Origin: CAZLFQ01 sp964558975
Lineage (GTDB): Bacteria > Pseudomonadota > Alphaproteobacteria > Rickettsiales > Midichloriaceae
Length of the DNA: 64,000 nucleotides
Reading direction: 5' to 3'
Assembly: GCA_964558975.1 (NCBI GenBank)
Contig: CAZLFQ010000003.1
Location: 62,001 to 126,000, forward strand
Shown here: one piece after another, positions 32,855-41,234 of the stretch
How the letters are laid out: every line of letters begins with the position of its first letter
Numbering within the stretch: the stretch's first letter is position 1
Position numbers and translations under genes: made by a program
Notes under the pieces: generated by a model
The model's input: only the letters and a program-made list of their open reading frames with translations
Told to the model about the DNA's origin: nothing
The model's database searches: none

Positions 32855-33763
32855 ATGAGTTGGTTTAGCAGATTAAAGAGTGGTTTAACCAAAACTACTA
32901 CCACTATCACAGAAGGAATTACCAAAGTATTTACTCATAAAACCTTGGATCAAGAAGCTTTGGATGAATTAGAAGAGTCGCTAATAAGAGCTGATGTTGG
33001 GGTTGCTGCCTCATCAGAAATAATTGCAGCACTTTCAAAAGATAAATTTAATAAGCAAATTACAGAGCCTGAGATCAAGGAATTTTTAGCGAATAAAATT
33101 GAAGAGCAACTCCTATCTTATGCAAAACATCTTGAAAGAGATAAGAACCTACAGGTAATACTTGTGTGCGGAGTAAACGGTAACGGTAAGACAACAACGA
33201 TTGGCAAATTGGCATCTAAATATCAAGAGCAAGGCAAAAAAGTATTGATGGCGGCTTGTGATACATTTAGAGCAGCTGCGATGGATCAATTAAAAGTTTG
33301 GTCCGATAGAGTTGGGTGCGAAATCGTGGTTGGTGCTGAAAACTCGGATCCAGCTAGTGTAGCATATAAAGCGTTAGAAAAAGCAAAAGCAGAAAATTGT
33401 GATGTACTACTGGTTGATACTGCTGGGAGACTTCATAACAAATCTAACTTAATGGATGAACTTGCAAAAATCATTCGGGTTATTAAGAAAATTGATGAAT
33501 CTGCACCGCATGATACTGTTTTGGTATTGGATGCAACAACTGGTCAAAACGCGCTTTTACAAGTTGAAACATTTAAAGAAATCGTAAACATTTCAGGCCT
33601 CATACTTACTAAATTAGATGGCACAGCTAAAGGTGGAATCATTGTAGCAATTGCAAAGAAATTCAAGCTCCCAATACACTACATTGGAGTAGGCGAAACG
33701 ATAGATGACCTTAATGAATTTGACCCAAAAGATTTTGCGAGAGCCTTGGTAGGAATACAATAA
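32855..33763 (+). CDS. ftsY: Signal recognition particle receptor FtsY
   Basis: FtsY is the membrane-bound receptor for the SRP-ribosome complex. The 302-residue GTPase has the four-helix N domain (LDQEALDELEESLIRADVGV) and the G domain: GVNGNGKTTTIGKLA (G1), DTFRAAAMDQL, DTAGRLHNKSNLMDEL (G3), TKLDGTAKGG (G4), and GVGETIDDLNEFDPKDF at the end. It lacks the long acidic A domain of E. coli FtsY, as usual in this order. It is monocistronic. Confidence 0.97.
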   Translation: MSWFSRLKSGLTKTTTTITEGITKVFTHKTLDQEALDELEESLIRADVGVAASSEIIAALSKDKFNKQITEPEIKEFLANKIEEQLLSYAKHLERDKNLQVILVCGVNGNGKTTTIGKLASKYQEQGKKVLMAACDTFRAAAMDQLKVWSDRVGCEIVVGAENSDPASVAYKALEKAKAENCDVLLVDTAGRLHNKSNLMDELAKIIRVIKKIDESAPHDTVLVLDATTGQNALLQVETFKEIVNISGLILTKLDGTAKGGIIVAIAKKFKLPIHYIGVGETIDDLNEFDPKDFARALVGIQ

Positions 33764-34681
33764 TTAACTTAAATAACTCTTAATAATTCCTTCTAAAGGC
33801 GTTGGTTGGATTCCTAAGTTTGATAGTCCATTTTCTTTAGATACAATATTGTTATATTTTAAAAGCTCTACCTGATCTCTTGTTAGTAAAGGCTTTGGCA
33901 TAAATTCTAAGAAAAATGCCTTGAACTTTGCAATAAAAAATGGGATTGGCAAAAGCAATCGCTTTCTTCCAGTTGTGTTTAGAATAAGCTTCATTATTTC
34001 TTTCATAGAGTACTGGGTAGGTCCACCAATTTCCAAGATCTTACCTTGTATTAATTTAGGCTTGCTTTCTATGCAGTTATGAATTGCTTTAGCAACATCA
34101 CCCACATATATGGGTTGAAATAAATTATAGCCACCTCCAATTAATGGAAGAAACGGTGAGAACTTACTTATCCAGTTAAATAAGTTTATGAAGTTATCTT
34201 CAGGTCCGAACACAACGCTTGGACGAAGTATAGTAGCTTGAGGAAAATGTTTTAAAATCTCTTTCTCTCCAGCTAATTTAGACTTTGCATAAGACGAGGT
34301 CTTGACTTGATCTACACCTAAAGCAGAAATATGAATCAAACTTTCAACATTATGTTTTTTGCATGACTCTGCAATGTTAGTGGCAAAAGTTACGTGTGTT
34401 GTTTCAAAAGTTGTTTTTCCTTTTTCAAATAGTATGCCTACTAGATTTACTACAACTGAAGAACCTTTGACTAAACTCTCAATAATGCTCTTGTCATTAA
34501 GGTTAGCATCAATTAAGGCAATTTGCCCTACAGCACCAGTTGTTCTAAGGTGAGATGCAGAAGAAGCATACCTGCCTATAACCTTAATTTTGGCACCAGT
34601 TTTTGCTAATTCACTAACAACGTAACTGCCTATAAAGCCTGATCCACCAAAAATTGTAATTATTTTATCTCTATCACTCAT
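33764..34681 (-). CDS. NDUFA9-like NAD(P)-dependent epimerase family protein
   Basis: This 305-residue short-chain-dehydrogenase-like protein has the nucleotide-binding motif IFGGSGFIGSYVVSELAKTG and the conserved SALGVDQVKTSSYAKSKLAGE segment, where Tyr and Lys of the YxxxK type remain (SYAKSK). VLRPSVVFGPEDNFINLFNW follows. These are typical of the bacterial homologues of complex I subunit NDUFA9, which occur in alphaproteobacteria. A role in complex I assembly or in quinone handling is inferred from family members. It converges with ftsY without a gap. Confidence 0.88.
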   Translation of the reverse strand: MSDRDKIITIFGGSGFIGSYVVSELAKTGAKIKVIGRYASSASHLRTTGAVGQIALIDANLNDKSIIESLVKGSSVVVNLVGILFEKGKTTFETTHVTFATNIAESCKKHNVESLIHISALGVDQVKTSSYAKSKLAGEKEILKHFPQATILRPSVVFGPEDNFINLFNWISKFSPFLPLIGGGYNLFQPIYVGDVAKAIHNCIESKPKLIQGKILEIGGPTQYSMKEIMKLILNTTGRKRLLLPIPFFIAKFKAFFLEFMPKPLLTRDQVELLKYNNIVSKENGLSNLGIQPTPLEGIIKSYLS

Positions 34682-34791
34682 AAAAAAACTTTCTAAAAAT
34701 TATTATCTTCTTCTTGTCAAAAAGACACCATACAACTAAACGTATAAAGTAAGTTCATATTAACAATAAGTATCTAAGGAGCAATTCAAAA

Positions 34792-35421
34792 ATGCTAAAT
34801 GCTGTACATAAAAATGAAAAAATGCCATTCGCCCTTCCAACTTTGCCATATAAGATGAATGCTCTAGAGCCGTTTATATCTGAAAATACTTTTAATTTTC
34901 ACTATGGTAAACACCATCAAGCATACGTTAATAATTTAAATAATCTTGTAAAAGATAATGAAATGTCTGCAATGACCTTGGAAGAAATAATTAAAGTTGC
35001 CAAAGGGGATATAGCGAAGGCTGGTGTGTTTAATAATGCTGCACAAGTATGGAATCATACTTTCTACTGGCATTCAATGCGCCCCCAAGGTGGTGGTGAG
35101 CCGAATGGTAAGCTTAGAGAACAAATAGAAAAAGATTTTGGTGGGTTTGAACAATTTAAAGAACAATTTAAACAAGCAGGAGCTACTCAATTTGGAAGTG
35201 GATGGGCTTGGTTGATTCTTGAAGATGGCAAATTAAAAGTTACAAAAACTGGAAATGCTGACCTTCCTTTAGCAAAAGGGCAGGTTCCTATACTTACAGT
35301 TGACGTTTGGGAGCACGCGTATTACCTTGATTATCAGAACCGTAGACCAGATTATTTAGGTATTTTTCTAGAAAACCTTGCAAATTGGGAATTTGCGGAG
35401 AATAATTTTAATAGTAAGTAA
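34792..35421 (+). CDS. sodB: Superoxide dismutase (Fe/Mn)
   Basis: The 209-residue enzyme converts superoxide to peroxide. Metal ligands are visible: His in NFHYGKHHQAYVNNL, His in WNHTFYWHSM, and Asp and His in VDVWEHAYYLDYQN. GSGWAWLI is typical of the family. The start at 34792 has a strong aaggagc site; a later ATG at 34822 gives the common MPFALPTLPY start and is possible. It lies 23 bases before virB8, so it probably heads the type IV secretion operon, which recalls the sodB-virB linkage known in Anaplasmataceae. Confidence 0.96.
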   Translation: MLNAVHKNEKMPFALPTLPYKMNALEPFISENTFNFHYGKHHQAYVNNLNNLVKDNEMSAMTLEEIIKVAKGDIAKAGVFNNAAQVWNHTFYWHSMRPQGGGEPNGKLREQIEKDFGGFEQFKEQFKQAGATQFGSGWAWLILEDGKLKVTKTGNADLPLAKGQVPILTVDVWEHAYYLDYQNRRPDYLGIFLENLANWEFAENNFNSK

Positions 35422-35444
35422 CTGTAAGGCTAGTTAAGTAAAGT

Positions 35445-36194
35445 ATGCGACTACTAGGAAACATAAAAGATATTAAAAGTAGATTGAATGCCGCTCCATC
35501 TAAGGATGTGCTGCAAACTACGCGTAACTGGTTCAATGATAGATATGAATGGGTGCAAGTTCAGCGCAACATGTTCATACTCATATCTGTTGTTATGGCT
35601 GTTTCTGTTACGATTATGGCGGCTGGGGTGAGTTTTATCAAAAGTTCCAGAACGATTGAGCCATTTGTAATCGAAATTGAGCCGAAGACAGGTGTGCCTA
35701 CAGTAGTTATACCAAAAACTAGTCAAGCTCTATCTGAAGATGAAGCAGTAAGAAATTTCTACGTTTGGTACTATGTAAGGATGAGAGAAGAATACTACTT
35801 TAATAGCTACGTAACAATGCTAAGAGCTGTTCGGTTAATGTCAGAAGATGACGTTTATTATGAATATTGGCGTTCAGCATCTCCTGGGAATTCGCAAAGT
35901 TCGTATACCATATTAGGGCAATCAGGTGTTAGGACTGCTGCACTAAAATCTATGATATTTGATGTTAAATCTTCTGTGGGTCCAGATGGAAAGCAAAGAT
36001 TTTTATATACTGCACAATTGCGTGTGAGGCTTACAAGTAAATTCGCTGGAGGTACTAATGAAACGAGTGTTGATAAATTCATTAGGATGGAGTTTGAAAT
36101 GAAAAATCTAGAATTAAATGCTGATGATAGACTTATAAATCCTCTTGGATTCTATGTAAGTCAATATCAAATAACGGATGATAAGGTACTCTAA
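35445..36194 (+). CDS. virB8: Type IV secretion protein VirB8
   Basis: VirB8 is a bitopic inner-membrane scaffold of the type IV secretion channel. The 249-residue product has a short cytoplasmic tail, one membrane helix (about 42-63, MFILISVVMAVSVTIMAAGV) and a periplasmic NTF2-like domain with NFYVWYYVRMREEYY and the late NPLGFYVSQYQI motif. It is the first vir gene of a tight operon and its stop overlaps the virB9 start (TAATG). Only one virB8 copy is in this window; the order often has two. Confidence 0.95.
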   Translation: MRLLGNIKDIKSRLNAAPSKDVLQTTRNWFNDRYEWVQVQRNMFILISVVMAVSVTIMAAGVSFIKSSRTIEPFVIEIEPKTGVPTVVIPKTSQALSEDEAVRNFYVWYYVRMREEYYFNSYVTMLRAVRLMSEDDVYYEYWRSASPGNSQSSYTILGQSGVRTAALKSMIFDVKSSVGPDGKQRFLYTAQLRVRLTSKFAGGTNETSVDKFIRMEFEMKNLELNADDRLINPLGFYVSQYQITDDKVL

Positions 36195-36937
36195 TGAGAT
36201 ATATAGTTCTTTTTTTGATTGTTTTTCTATATCCAACCTTATTGCTTGCGGACAATAAGCCAATTGCAATGGATAGCAGGATAAAAACTTTTATATATAG
36301 TGAAAACGATGTATTTCGATTGGTTGTGCACTATGGTTATCAGACGAGTATAGAATTTGCTGATGGGGAAGAGATCCAAACGATTTCTGTGGGAAATAAT
36401 TATGCATGGCAGCTAACTCCAGTTGGAAGAAGATTGTTTATTAAGCCTCTAGAGGAAAATATTCTAACTAATATGACTATTCTGACAAATAAGAGATCGT
36501 ATCAATTTGAAGTTCAGTCAAAACTACTTTCTTATACAATTGATGAAGAGCTGGTATATGTTGTTAGATTTTTCTTCCCAGATGCAGACTTTGATAAAAC
36601 AAGGCCAGCTGTTGTATCTAATGAATCCAAAGAAATTATTCCGACTATAACTCCATATAACTTCAATTACTCATTAACAGGTCCAGATGCAATTTCTCCA
36701 GTGAAAGTCTTTGATGATGGCGTAAACACATTTTTCAAATTTGATGATAAGCTTCAAGTCATTCCAACAATCTCAGTTAAAAGTGAAAAAGGAGTGTTGC
36801 CTTTAGAACCAAGAAAACGCGGTGACTATGTTATTGTTAACTCAATTGGTAAAGAGTTTGAGCTAACATTAAACAATAATATTGTGAACGTTTACAACGA
36901 GAATCTAGCAAATAAAGATAAAGTGGAGGCGGAATGA
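36194..36937 (+). CDS. virB9: Type IV secretion protein VirB9
   Basis: The 247-residue product has an N-terminal signal peptide (IVLFLIVFLYPTLLLA) and forms the outer-membrane core complex with VirB7 and VirB10. Its N domain starts with DSRIKTFIYSENDVFRLVVH and contains FADGEEIQTISVGNNYAWQL; the C domain has YNFNYSLTGP and a late FELTLNNNIVNVYNENL, as in family members. It overlaps both neighbours (1 and 4 bases). All features are those of a functional gene. Confidence 0.95.
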   Translation: MRYIVLFLIVFLYPTLLLADNKPIAMDSRIKTFIYSENDVFRLVVHYGYQTSIEFADGEEIQTISVGNNYAWQLTPVGRRLFIKPLEENILTNMTILTNKRSYQFEVQSKLLSYTIDEELVYVVRFFFPDADFDKTRPAVVSNESKEIIPTITPYNFNYSLTGPDAISPVKVFDDGVNTFFKFDDKLQVIPTISVKSEKGVLPLEPRKRGDYVIVNSIGKEFELTLNNNIVNVYNENLANKDKVEAE

Positions 36938-38418
36938 GAGATGATCAAAACAACCTCCAATCCTTACAGCCAACTGATCAAAATCAGCAGATGGGACAAG
37001 ATTCTGGACAGCAAGATTTTTATGTTGATCCAAGTGATCCATATGTAAACCAATCTACATCAAATAAAGATTTCTTTGCAAAAAGCACATCTAGTTCTAG
37101 TGACGGTGGGTCTTTAAGTTCAGGACTGGCTTCAAAAAAACCGCTTATTATACTTGGTATCGTAGTTATTGGGATTTTAGCTTTTTTTATAACTATGCCA
37201 GCAAAAAAAACTACTCAAGAAACTCAAAGAGAAGAGAGAGCTAAATTAGAACTTAAAAAAGACGATGCAGTTAAGACTGCTACACCGATTGCAAAAGTTG
37301 AAGATATTCCTAAAATCGAAGTTTTACCTACTCCAAAAACTTTGGAGCCACCGCCGCTAATAACTCCTAAGCCACCTGAGCCACCTCCTGCTCCAGTGCC
37401 AGCTATTCCTGTGGCGCCAGCATTTCCAACGGATGGTTCTAATCCCTTGATTACTCCTGCTTTCCCGACATCAGATGCTCCTAAATCAACAGGCAGTATA
37501 TTTTCTTCTAAAGAAGAGGAAGAAGCTAAGAAAAAGGCTCTTGAAACAAGAAGGAAAGCCACGATCATGGTTGTAGGCTCTACAGAATCTGCTGGATCAA
37601 GTGGTACAAGCGGAAAAGATGATAAAACAGCTGAAAAAGATGGTGGAAAAACCGAAGAAAAGAAAAAGACCTCTGATGGATTCTTGGGTTTTGGTGATGG
37701 TACTCTTAACGAACAAGTACTGAGTAAAACAAGCTCGTCTCAAATTAAAGCTACTTATTTAGGTAGGCTTGATAGTACTATTGCCCAAGGTAAAATTATC
37801 GATGCAGTTTTAGAGACTGCCGTAAACTCCGATTTACCTGGTACTTTAAGAGCTATTGTTTCTAGAGATGTATATGCTGAAAGTGGTAAGGCTGTATTAA
37901 TTCCTAAAGGTTCAAGAATAATTGGAACCTACTCTGTCGAACTTAAACCAGGTCAAACCAGAATTAGTGTGGCTTGGAGTAGGTTGATCAGACCAGATGG
38001 AATTGATTTGGCTCTGAATTCCCCTGGGACAGATACTTTAGGGCGTGCAGGTGTTTCTGGATTCTTAGACGATAAGACTCTTACTAAACTTGCCACTGCG
38101 TTTATGGTTTCTTATATCATTCCAACTATTACTAATAAAATTGCGAATGTTAATGACAAAAAAATTACGCAAACGCAAACTACAGCAACAGATGGTAGCA
38201 CTACAACAACTACTGCTGGTGGAACTGTTGGTTCGACTCAGTTGCAAGAGAGTTCTGATAAATTCCAAGATATTGCTCAAAAATCTATAGAGGAATCTTT
38301 GAACACAAAACCAACAATTTATGTTGATCAAGGTGCAAGAATTAATGTTTTTGTAAATCAAGACATTATATTCCCACCACAAATCGCCATGAATTCAATT
38401 GCGAAAGTAGTTAAATAA
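36934..38418 (+). CDS. virB10: Type IV secretion protein VirB10
   Basis: VirB10 spans both membranes and transmits energy to the channel. The 494-residue protein has a polar Gln/Ser-rich cytoplasmic tail, one inner-membrane helix (about 70-89), a Pro-rich periplasmic linker (about 125-175) and a Lys/Glu-rich stretch. The C-terminal TrbI domain (about 270-494) contains QGKIIDAVLETAVNSDLPG and a late DQGARINVFVNQDI. It overlaps virB9 by 4 bases and is 1 base from virB11. Confidence 0.95.
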   Translation: MRDDQNNLQSLQPTDQNQQMGQDSGQQDFYVDPSDPYVNQSTSNKDFFAKSTSSSSDGGSLSSGLASKKPLIILGIVVIGILAFFITMPAKKTTQETQREERAKLELKKDDAVKTATPIAKVEDIPKIEVLPTPKTLEPPPLITPKPPEPPPAPVPAIPVAPAFPTDGSNPLITPAFPTSDAPKSTGSIFSSKEEEEAKKKALETRRKATIMVVGSTESAGSSGTSGKDDKTAEKDGGKTEEKKKTSDGFLGFGDGTLNEQVLSKTSSSQIKATYLGRLDSTIAQGKIIDAVLETAVNSDLPGTLRAIVSRDVYAESGKAVLIPKGSRIIGTYSVELKPGQTRISVAWSRLIRPDGIDLALNSPGTDTLGRAGVSGFLDDKTLTKLATAFMVSYIIPTITNKIANVNDKKITQTQTTATDGSTTTTTAGGTVGSTQLQESSDKFQDIAQKSIEESLNTKPTIYVDQGARINVFVNQDIIFPPQIAMNSIAKVVK

Positions 38419-38419
38419 G

Positions 38420-39418
38420 ATGAATAGTTTAACAGCATTAGAAACTTATTTAGAGCCTCTTAAAAAGATATTTGCAGAAGAGGGAGTAAATGAAATTTCT
38501 ATAAATAGACCATTCGAAGCCTGGGTTGAGAAACGAGGTGATATTAGGTATGAGAGTTTACCTGAATTAGATTTTGACCATTTAAAAGGTCTTGCTGTAC
38601 TGGTTGCTCAGTCTACAGACCAAAGGATTAGTGAGGAGGCACCGCTACTCTCAGCAACACTACCAACTGGGTTTAGGATTCAGATTGTCATACCGCCAGC
38701 TTGCGAGCCAGGAACAATTGGTATGTCTATAAGAAAACCATCTGCATTAAAGCTTGATTTGGATGGTTATGAAAAAATTGGTGCTTTTGATAACACTGCA
38801 GTTGAAGAGATAGTTGATGAGAATATTGCAATTTTGAATGGTTACCTTAAAGAAAAAAAGATTAAAGATTTTCTTAAGCATGCAGTTTTAAGTAAGCAAA
38901 ACATAATCATTAGTGGAGGTACATCAACTGGTAAAACCACATTTACCAATGCAATGCTTAAGACTATTCCTACAGATGAAAGGTTAATTACTGCGGAAGA
39001 TGCAAGAGAAATTGATTTATCGATGCATCCTAATAGAATGCACCTTCTTGCTTCAAAAGGAGGGCAGGGCAGAGCAAAAGTTACAACGCAGGATTTAATT
39101 GAAGCTTGCTTACGTATGCGTCCTGATAGAATAATTGTTGGGGAGTTGCGTGGTGCTGAAGCTTTCAGCTTTTTACGTGCTATAAACACGGGTCACCCTG
39201 GATCAATTTCTACACTCCATGCGGACACGCCGACTATGGCGATAGAACAATTGAAATTAATGGTTATGCAAGCAGGCTTAGGCATGCCGCCTGCAGAGAT
39301 TAAAGAGTATATTTTGAATGTAGTTGATATTGTGGTTCAGCTAAAAAGAGGGGAAAAGGGGAAGAGGTATATATCAGAAGTTTATTTTAAAGGTGCAAGA
39401 AAAGAGGCTGAGAAATGA
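38420..39418 (+). CDS. virB11: Type IV secretion ATPase VirB11
   Basis: The 332-residue protein is the hexameric ATPase at the base of the channel. The nucleotide-binding loop GGTSTGKTTFTNAML is at about 169-183, the Asp box ERLITAEDAREID follows, then RMRPDRIIVGELRGAEAFSF (Walker B region) and the His box NTGHPGSISTLHAD. These are complete. Start and stop are within 1-4 bases of virB10 and virD4, which supports polycistronic expression. Confidence 0.97.
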   Translation: MNSLTALETYLEPLKKIFAEEGVNEISINRPFEAWVEKRGDIRYESLPELDFDHLKGLAVLVAQSTDQRISEEAPLLSATLPTGFRIQIVIPPACEPGTIGMSIRKPSALKLDLDGYEKIGAFDNTAVEEIVDENIAILNGYLKEKKIKDFLKHAVLSKQNIIISGGTSTGKTTFTNAMLKTIPTDERLITAEDAREIDLSMHPNRMHLLASKGGQGRAKVTTQDLIEACLRMRPDRIIVGELRGAEAFSFLRAINTGHPGSISTLHADTPTMAIEQLKLMVMQAGLGMPPAEIKEYILNVVDIVVQLKRGEKGKRYISEVYFKGARKEAEK

Positions 39419-41232
39419 AAGGTGATGGTTTTGCAAATACCTTTAGAAATTGGGTGATCTGGGCATTTGGCTTTGCAGTCTTGATGGTGTTATCAGTACT
39501 CTTGTCAGGAGTGATGTTTGCTTATCTAGTAAGTGGAACATCTGGAATGCCATTAATAAAACTAGATCTGGTTTGGATAATATCGCCTCAACCTATAGAG
39601 TTCATTATAACTTACTTTAATTGGATTGTCGCGAATTTTGCATCATTCCAATTAGATACCTATAATTATTTGATACCTAAGTTTATTTCATCTCTTTTAG
39701 CACCTTTTTTGGTCTTTATATTTTTGGTTTGGAAGTCCAGAAAAAGAATTTATGAGGCTCGTCCTTTTAGAAAAGAAGAAGCTTTGCATGGTGATGCAAG
39801 ATGGGCTGAAGAGGCTGACATTAAGGCTGCAGGATTGCGTTCTAAAAAAGGAATGTTACTAGGCGTTGATGATAGAGGGTATTTAATCGCTGAGGGATAC
39901 CAGCACGCGTTATTATTTGCACCAACAGGTTCTGGTAAAGGTGTGGGCTTCGTAATACCAAATCTATTGTACTGGCATGATTCAGTATTCGTTCATGATA
40001 TTAAACTTGAGAACTACGAACTTACTAGCGGCTATAGAAAAGAAATGGGGCAGGATGTTTATGTTTGGAGTCCTGCTGATCCCGATGGTTTTACGCACTG
40101 CTATAACCCAATTGATTGGGTAAGCCCGAAGCCGGGACAGATGGTAGATGACGTGCAAAAAATTGGCAACTTAATCATGCCTAAGAAAGAATTCTGGGAA
40201 AACGAAGCAAGATCATTATTCCTTGGCATAGTGCTATATTTAATCGCAGTGCCAGATAAGGTAAAATCTTTCGGCGAAGTTGTTCGTACAATGAGAAGTG
40301 ATGATGTGGTTTATAACCTTGCTGTTGCACTAGATACTTTGGGGCAAACAATCCACCCAGTAGGTTACATGAATATTGCAGCTTTTTTACAAAAGGCTGA
40401 TAAAGAACGTTCAGGCGTAATATCGACAATGAACTCAAGCTTAGAGCTATGGGCCAACCCATTGATTGATACTGCCACTGCATCTTCTGATTTTAACATA
40501 ATGGATTTTAAGCGTAAACTTACTACAGTTTATGTTGGACTAACGCCAGATAACTTGAAACGCTTACAACCCCTAATGCAGGTGTTCTACCAGCAAGCTA
40601 CAGAGTTCTTAGCTCGCAGATTACCAAGTAAAGATGACCCATATGGTGTAATGTTTATGATGGATGAGTTCCCAACTTTGGGTAAAATGGAACAATTCAT
40701 GAGTGGTATTGCTTACTTCCGTGGTTATCACGTACGCTTATTCCTAATTATTCAAGATACTCAGCAGCTGAAAGGAATTTATGAAGAGCCTGGAATGAAC
40801 TCATTCTTATCAAACTCAACGTATCGTGTGACATTTGCTGCAAATAACTACGAGACAGCAAATCTTATATCGCAGCTTTGCGGCAATAAAACTGTTGAAT
40901 CAGTTTCTGCAAGTAAACCTAAATTCCTTGATTTTAACCCTGCGTCGAGATCGTTAAACGTATCAAAAGCACAGCGTGCATTATTATTACCACAAGAGGT
41001 GATAATGCTGCCACGTGATGAGCAAATTATTTTGATCGAGTCAAAGCCGCCAATTAAGACCAAAAAAATTATTTACTATACGGATACATTCTTTACGAAA
41101 AGATTGCTGAAGCCAATTAAAATTCCTCAGCAAGAGCCTTATGACCCGCGCAAAGCTAAGGAAATTATTGCTAAAAAACCTAAGCCAAATGAAGATGAAG
41201 GTTCTGAATCTGAATCAACATCAGCAGCTTAA
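39415..41232 (+). CDS. virD4: Type IV coupling protein VirD4
   Basis: VirD4 brings substrates to the type IV channel. The 605-residue protein has N-terminal membrane helices (about 14-37, 60-80 and 92-108), Walker A in FAPTGSGKGVGFVIPNLL (about 170), and the Walker B region MMDEFPTLGKMEQF (about 416). It ends in a charged tail rich in Lys, Glu and Ser. Family length and motifs are intact. Presence of virD4 together with virB8-virB11 implies protein export to host cells. It ends 2 bases before a convergent ABC transporter gene. Confidence 0.97.
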   Translation: MKGDGFANTFRNWVIWAFGFAVLMVLSVLLSGVMFAYLVSGTSGMPLIKLDLVWIISPQPIEFIITYFNWIVANFASFQLDTYNYLIPKFISSLLAPFLVFIFLVWKSRKRIYEARPFRKEEALHGDARWAEEADIKAAGLRSKKGMLLGVDDRGYLIAEGYQHALLFAPTGSGKGVGFVIPNLLYWHDSVFVHDIKLENYELTSGYRKEMGQDVYVWSPADPDGFTHCYNPIDWVSPKPGQMVDDVQKIGNLIMPKKEFWENEARSLFLGIVLYLIAVPDKVKSFGEVVRTMRSDDVVYNLAVALDTLGQTIHPVGYMNIAAFLQKADKERSGVISTMNSSLELWANPLIDTATASSDFNIMDFKRKLTTVYVGLTPDNLKRLQPLMQVFYQQATEFLARRLPSKDDPYGVMFMMDEFPTLGKMEQFMSGIAYFRGYHVRLFLIIQDTQQLKGIYEEPGMNSFLSNSTYRVTFAANNYETANLISQLCGNKTVESVSASKPKFLDFNPASRSLNVSKAQRALLLPQEVIMLPRDEQIILIESKPPIKTKKIIYYTDTFFTKRLLKPIKIPQQEPYDPRKAKEIIAKKPKPNEDEGSESESTSAA

Positions 41233-41234
41233 TT

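Noticed and set aside
37224..38382. Minus-strand frames opposite virB10
   Set aside because: Shadow of the Pro-rich and Thr-rich parts of VirB10; no start signals.
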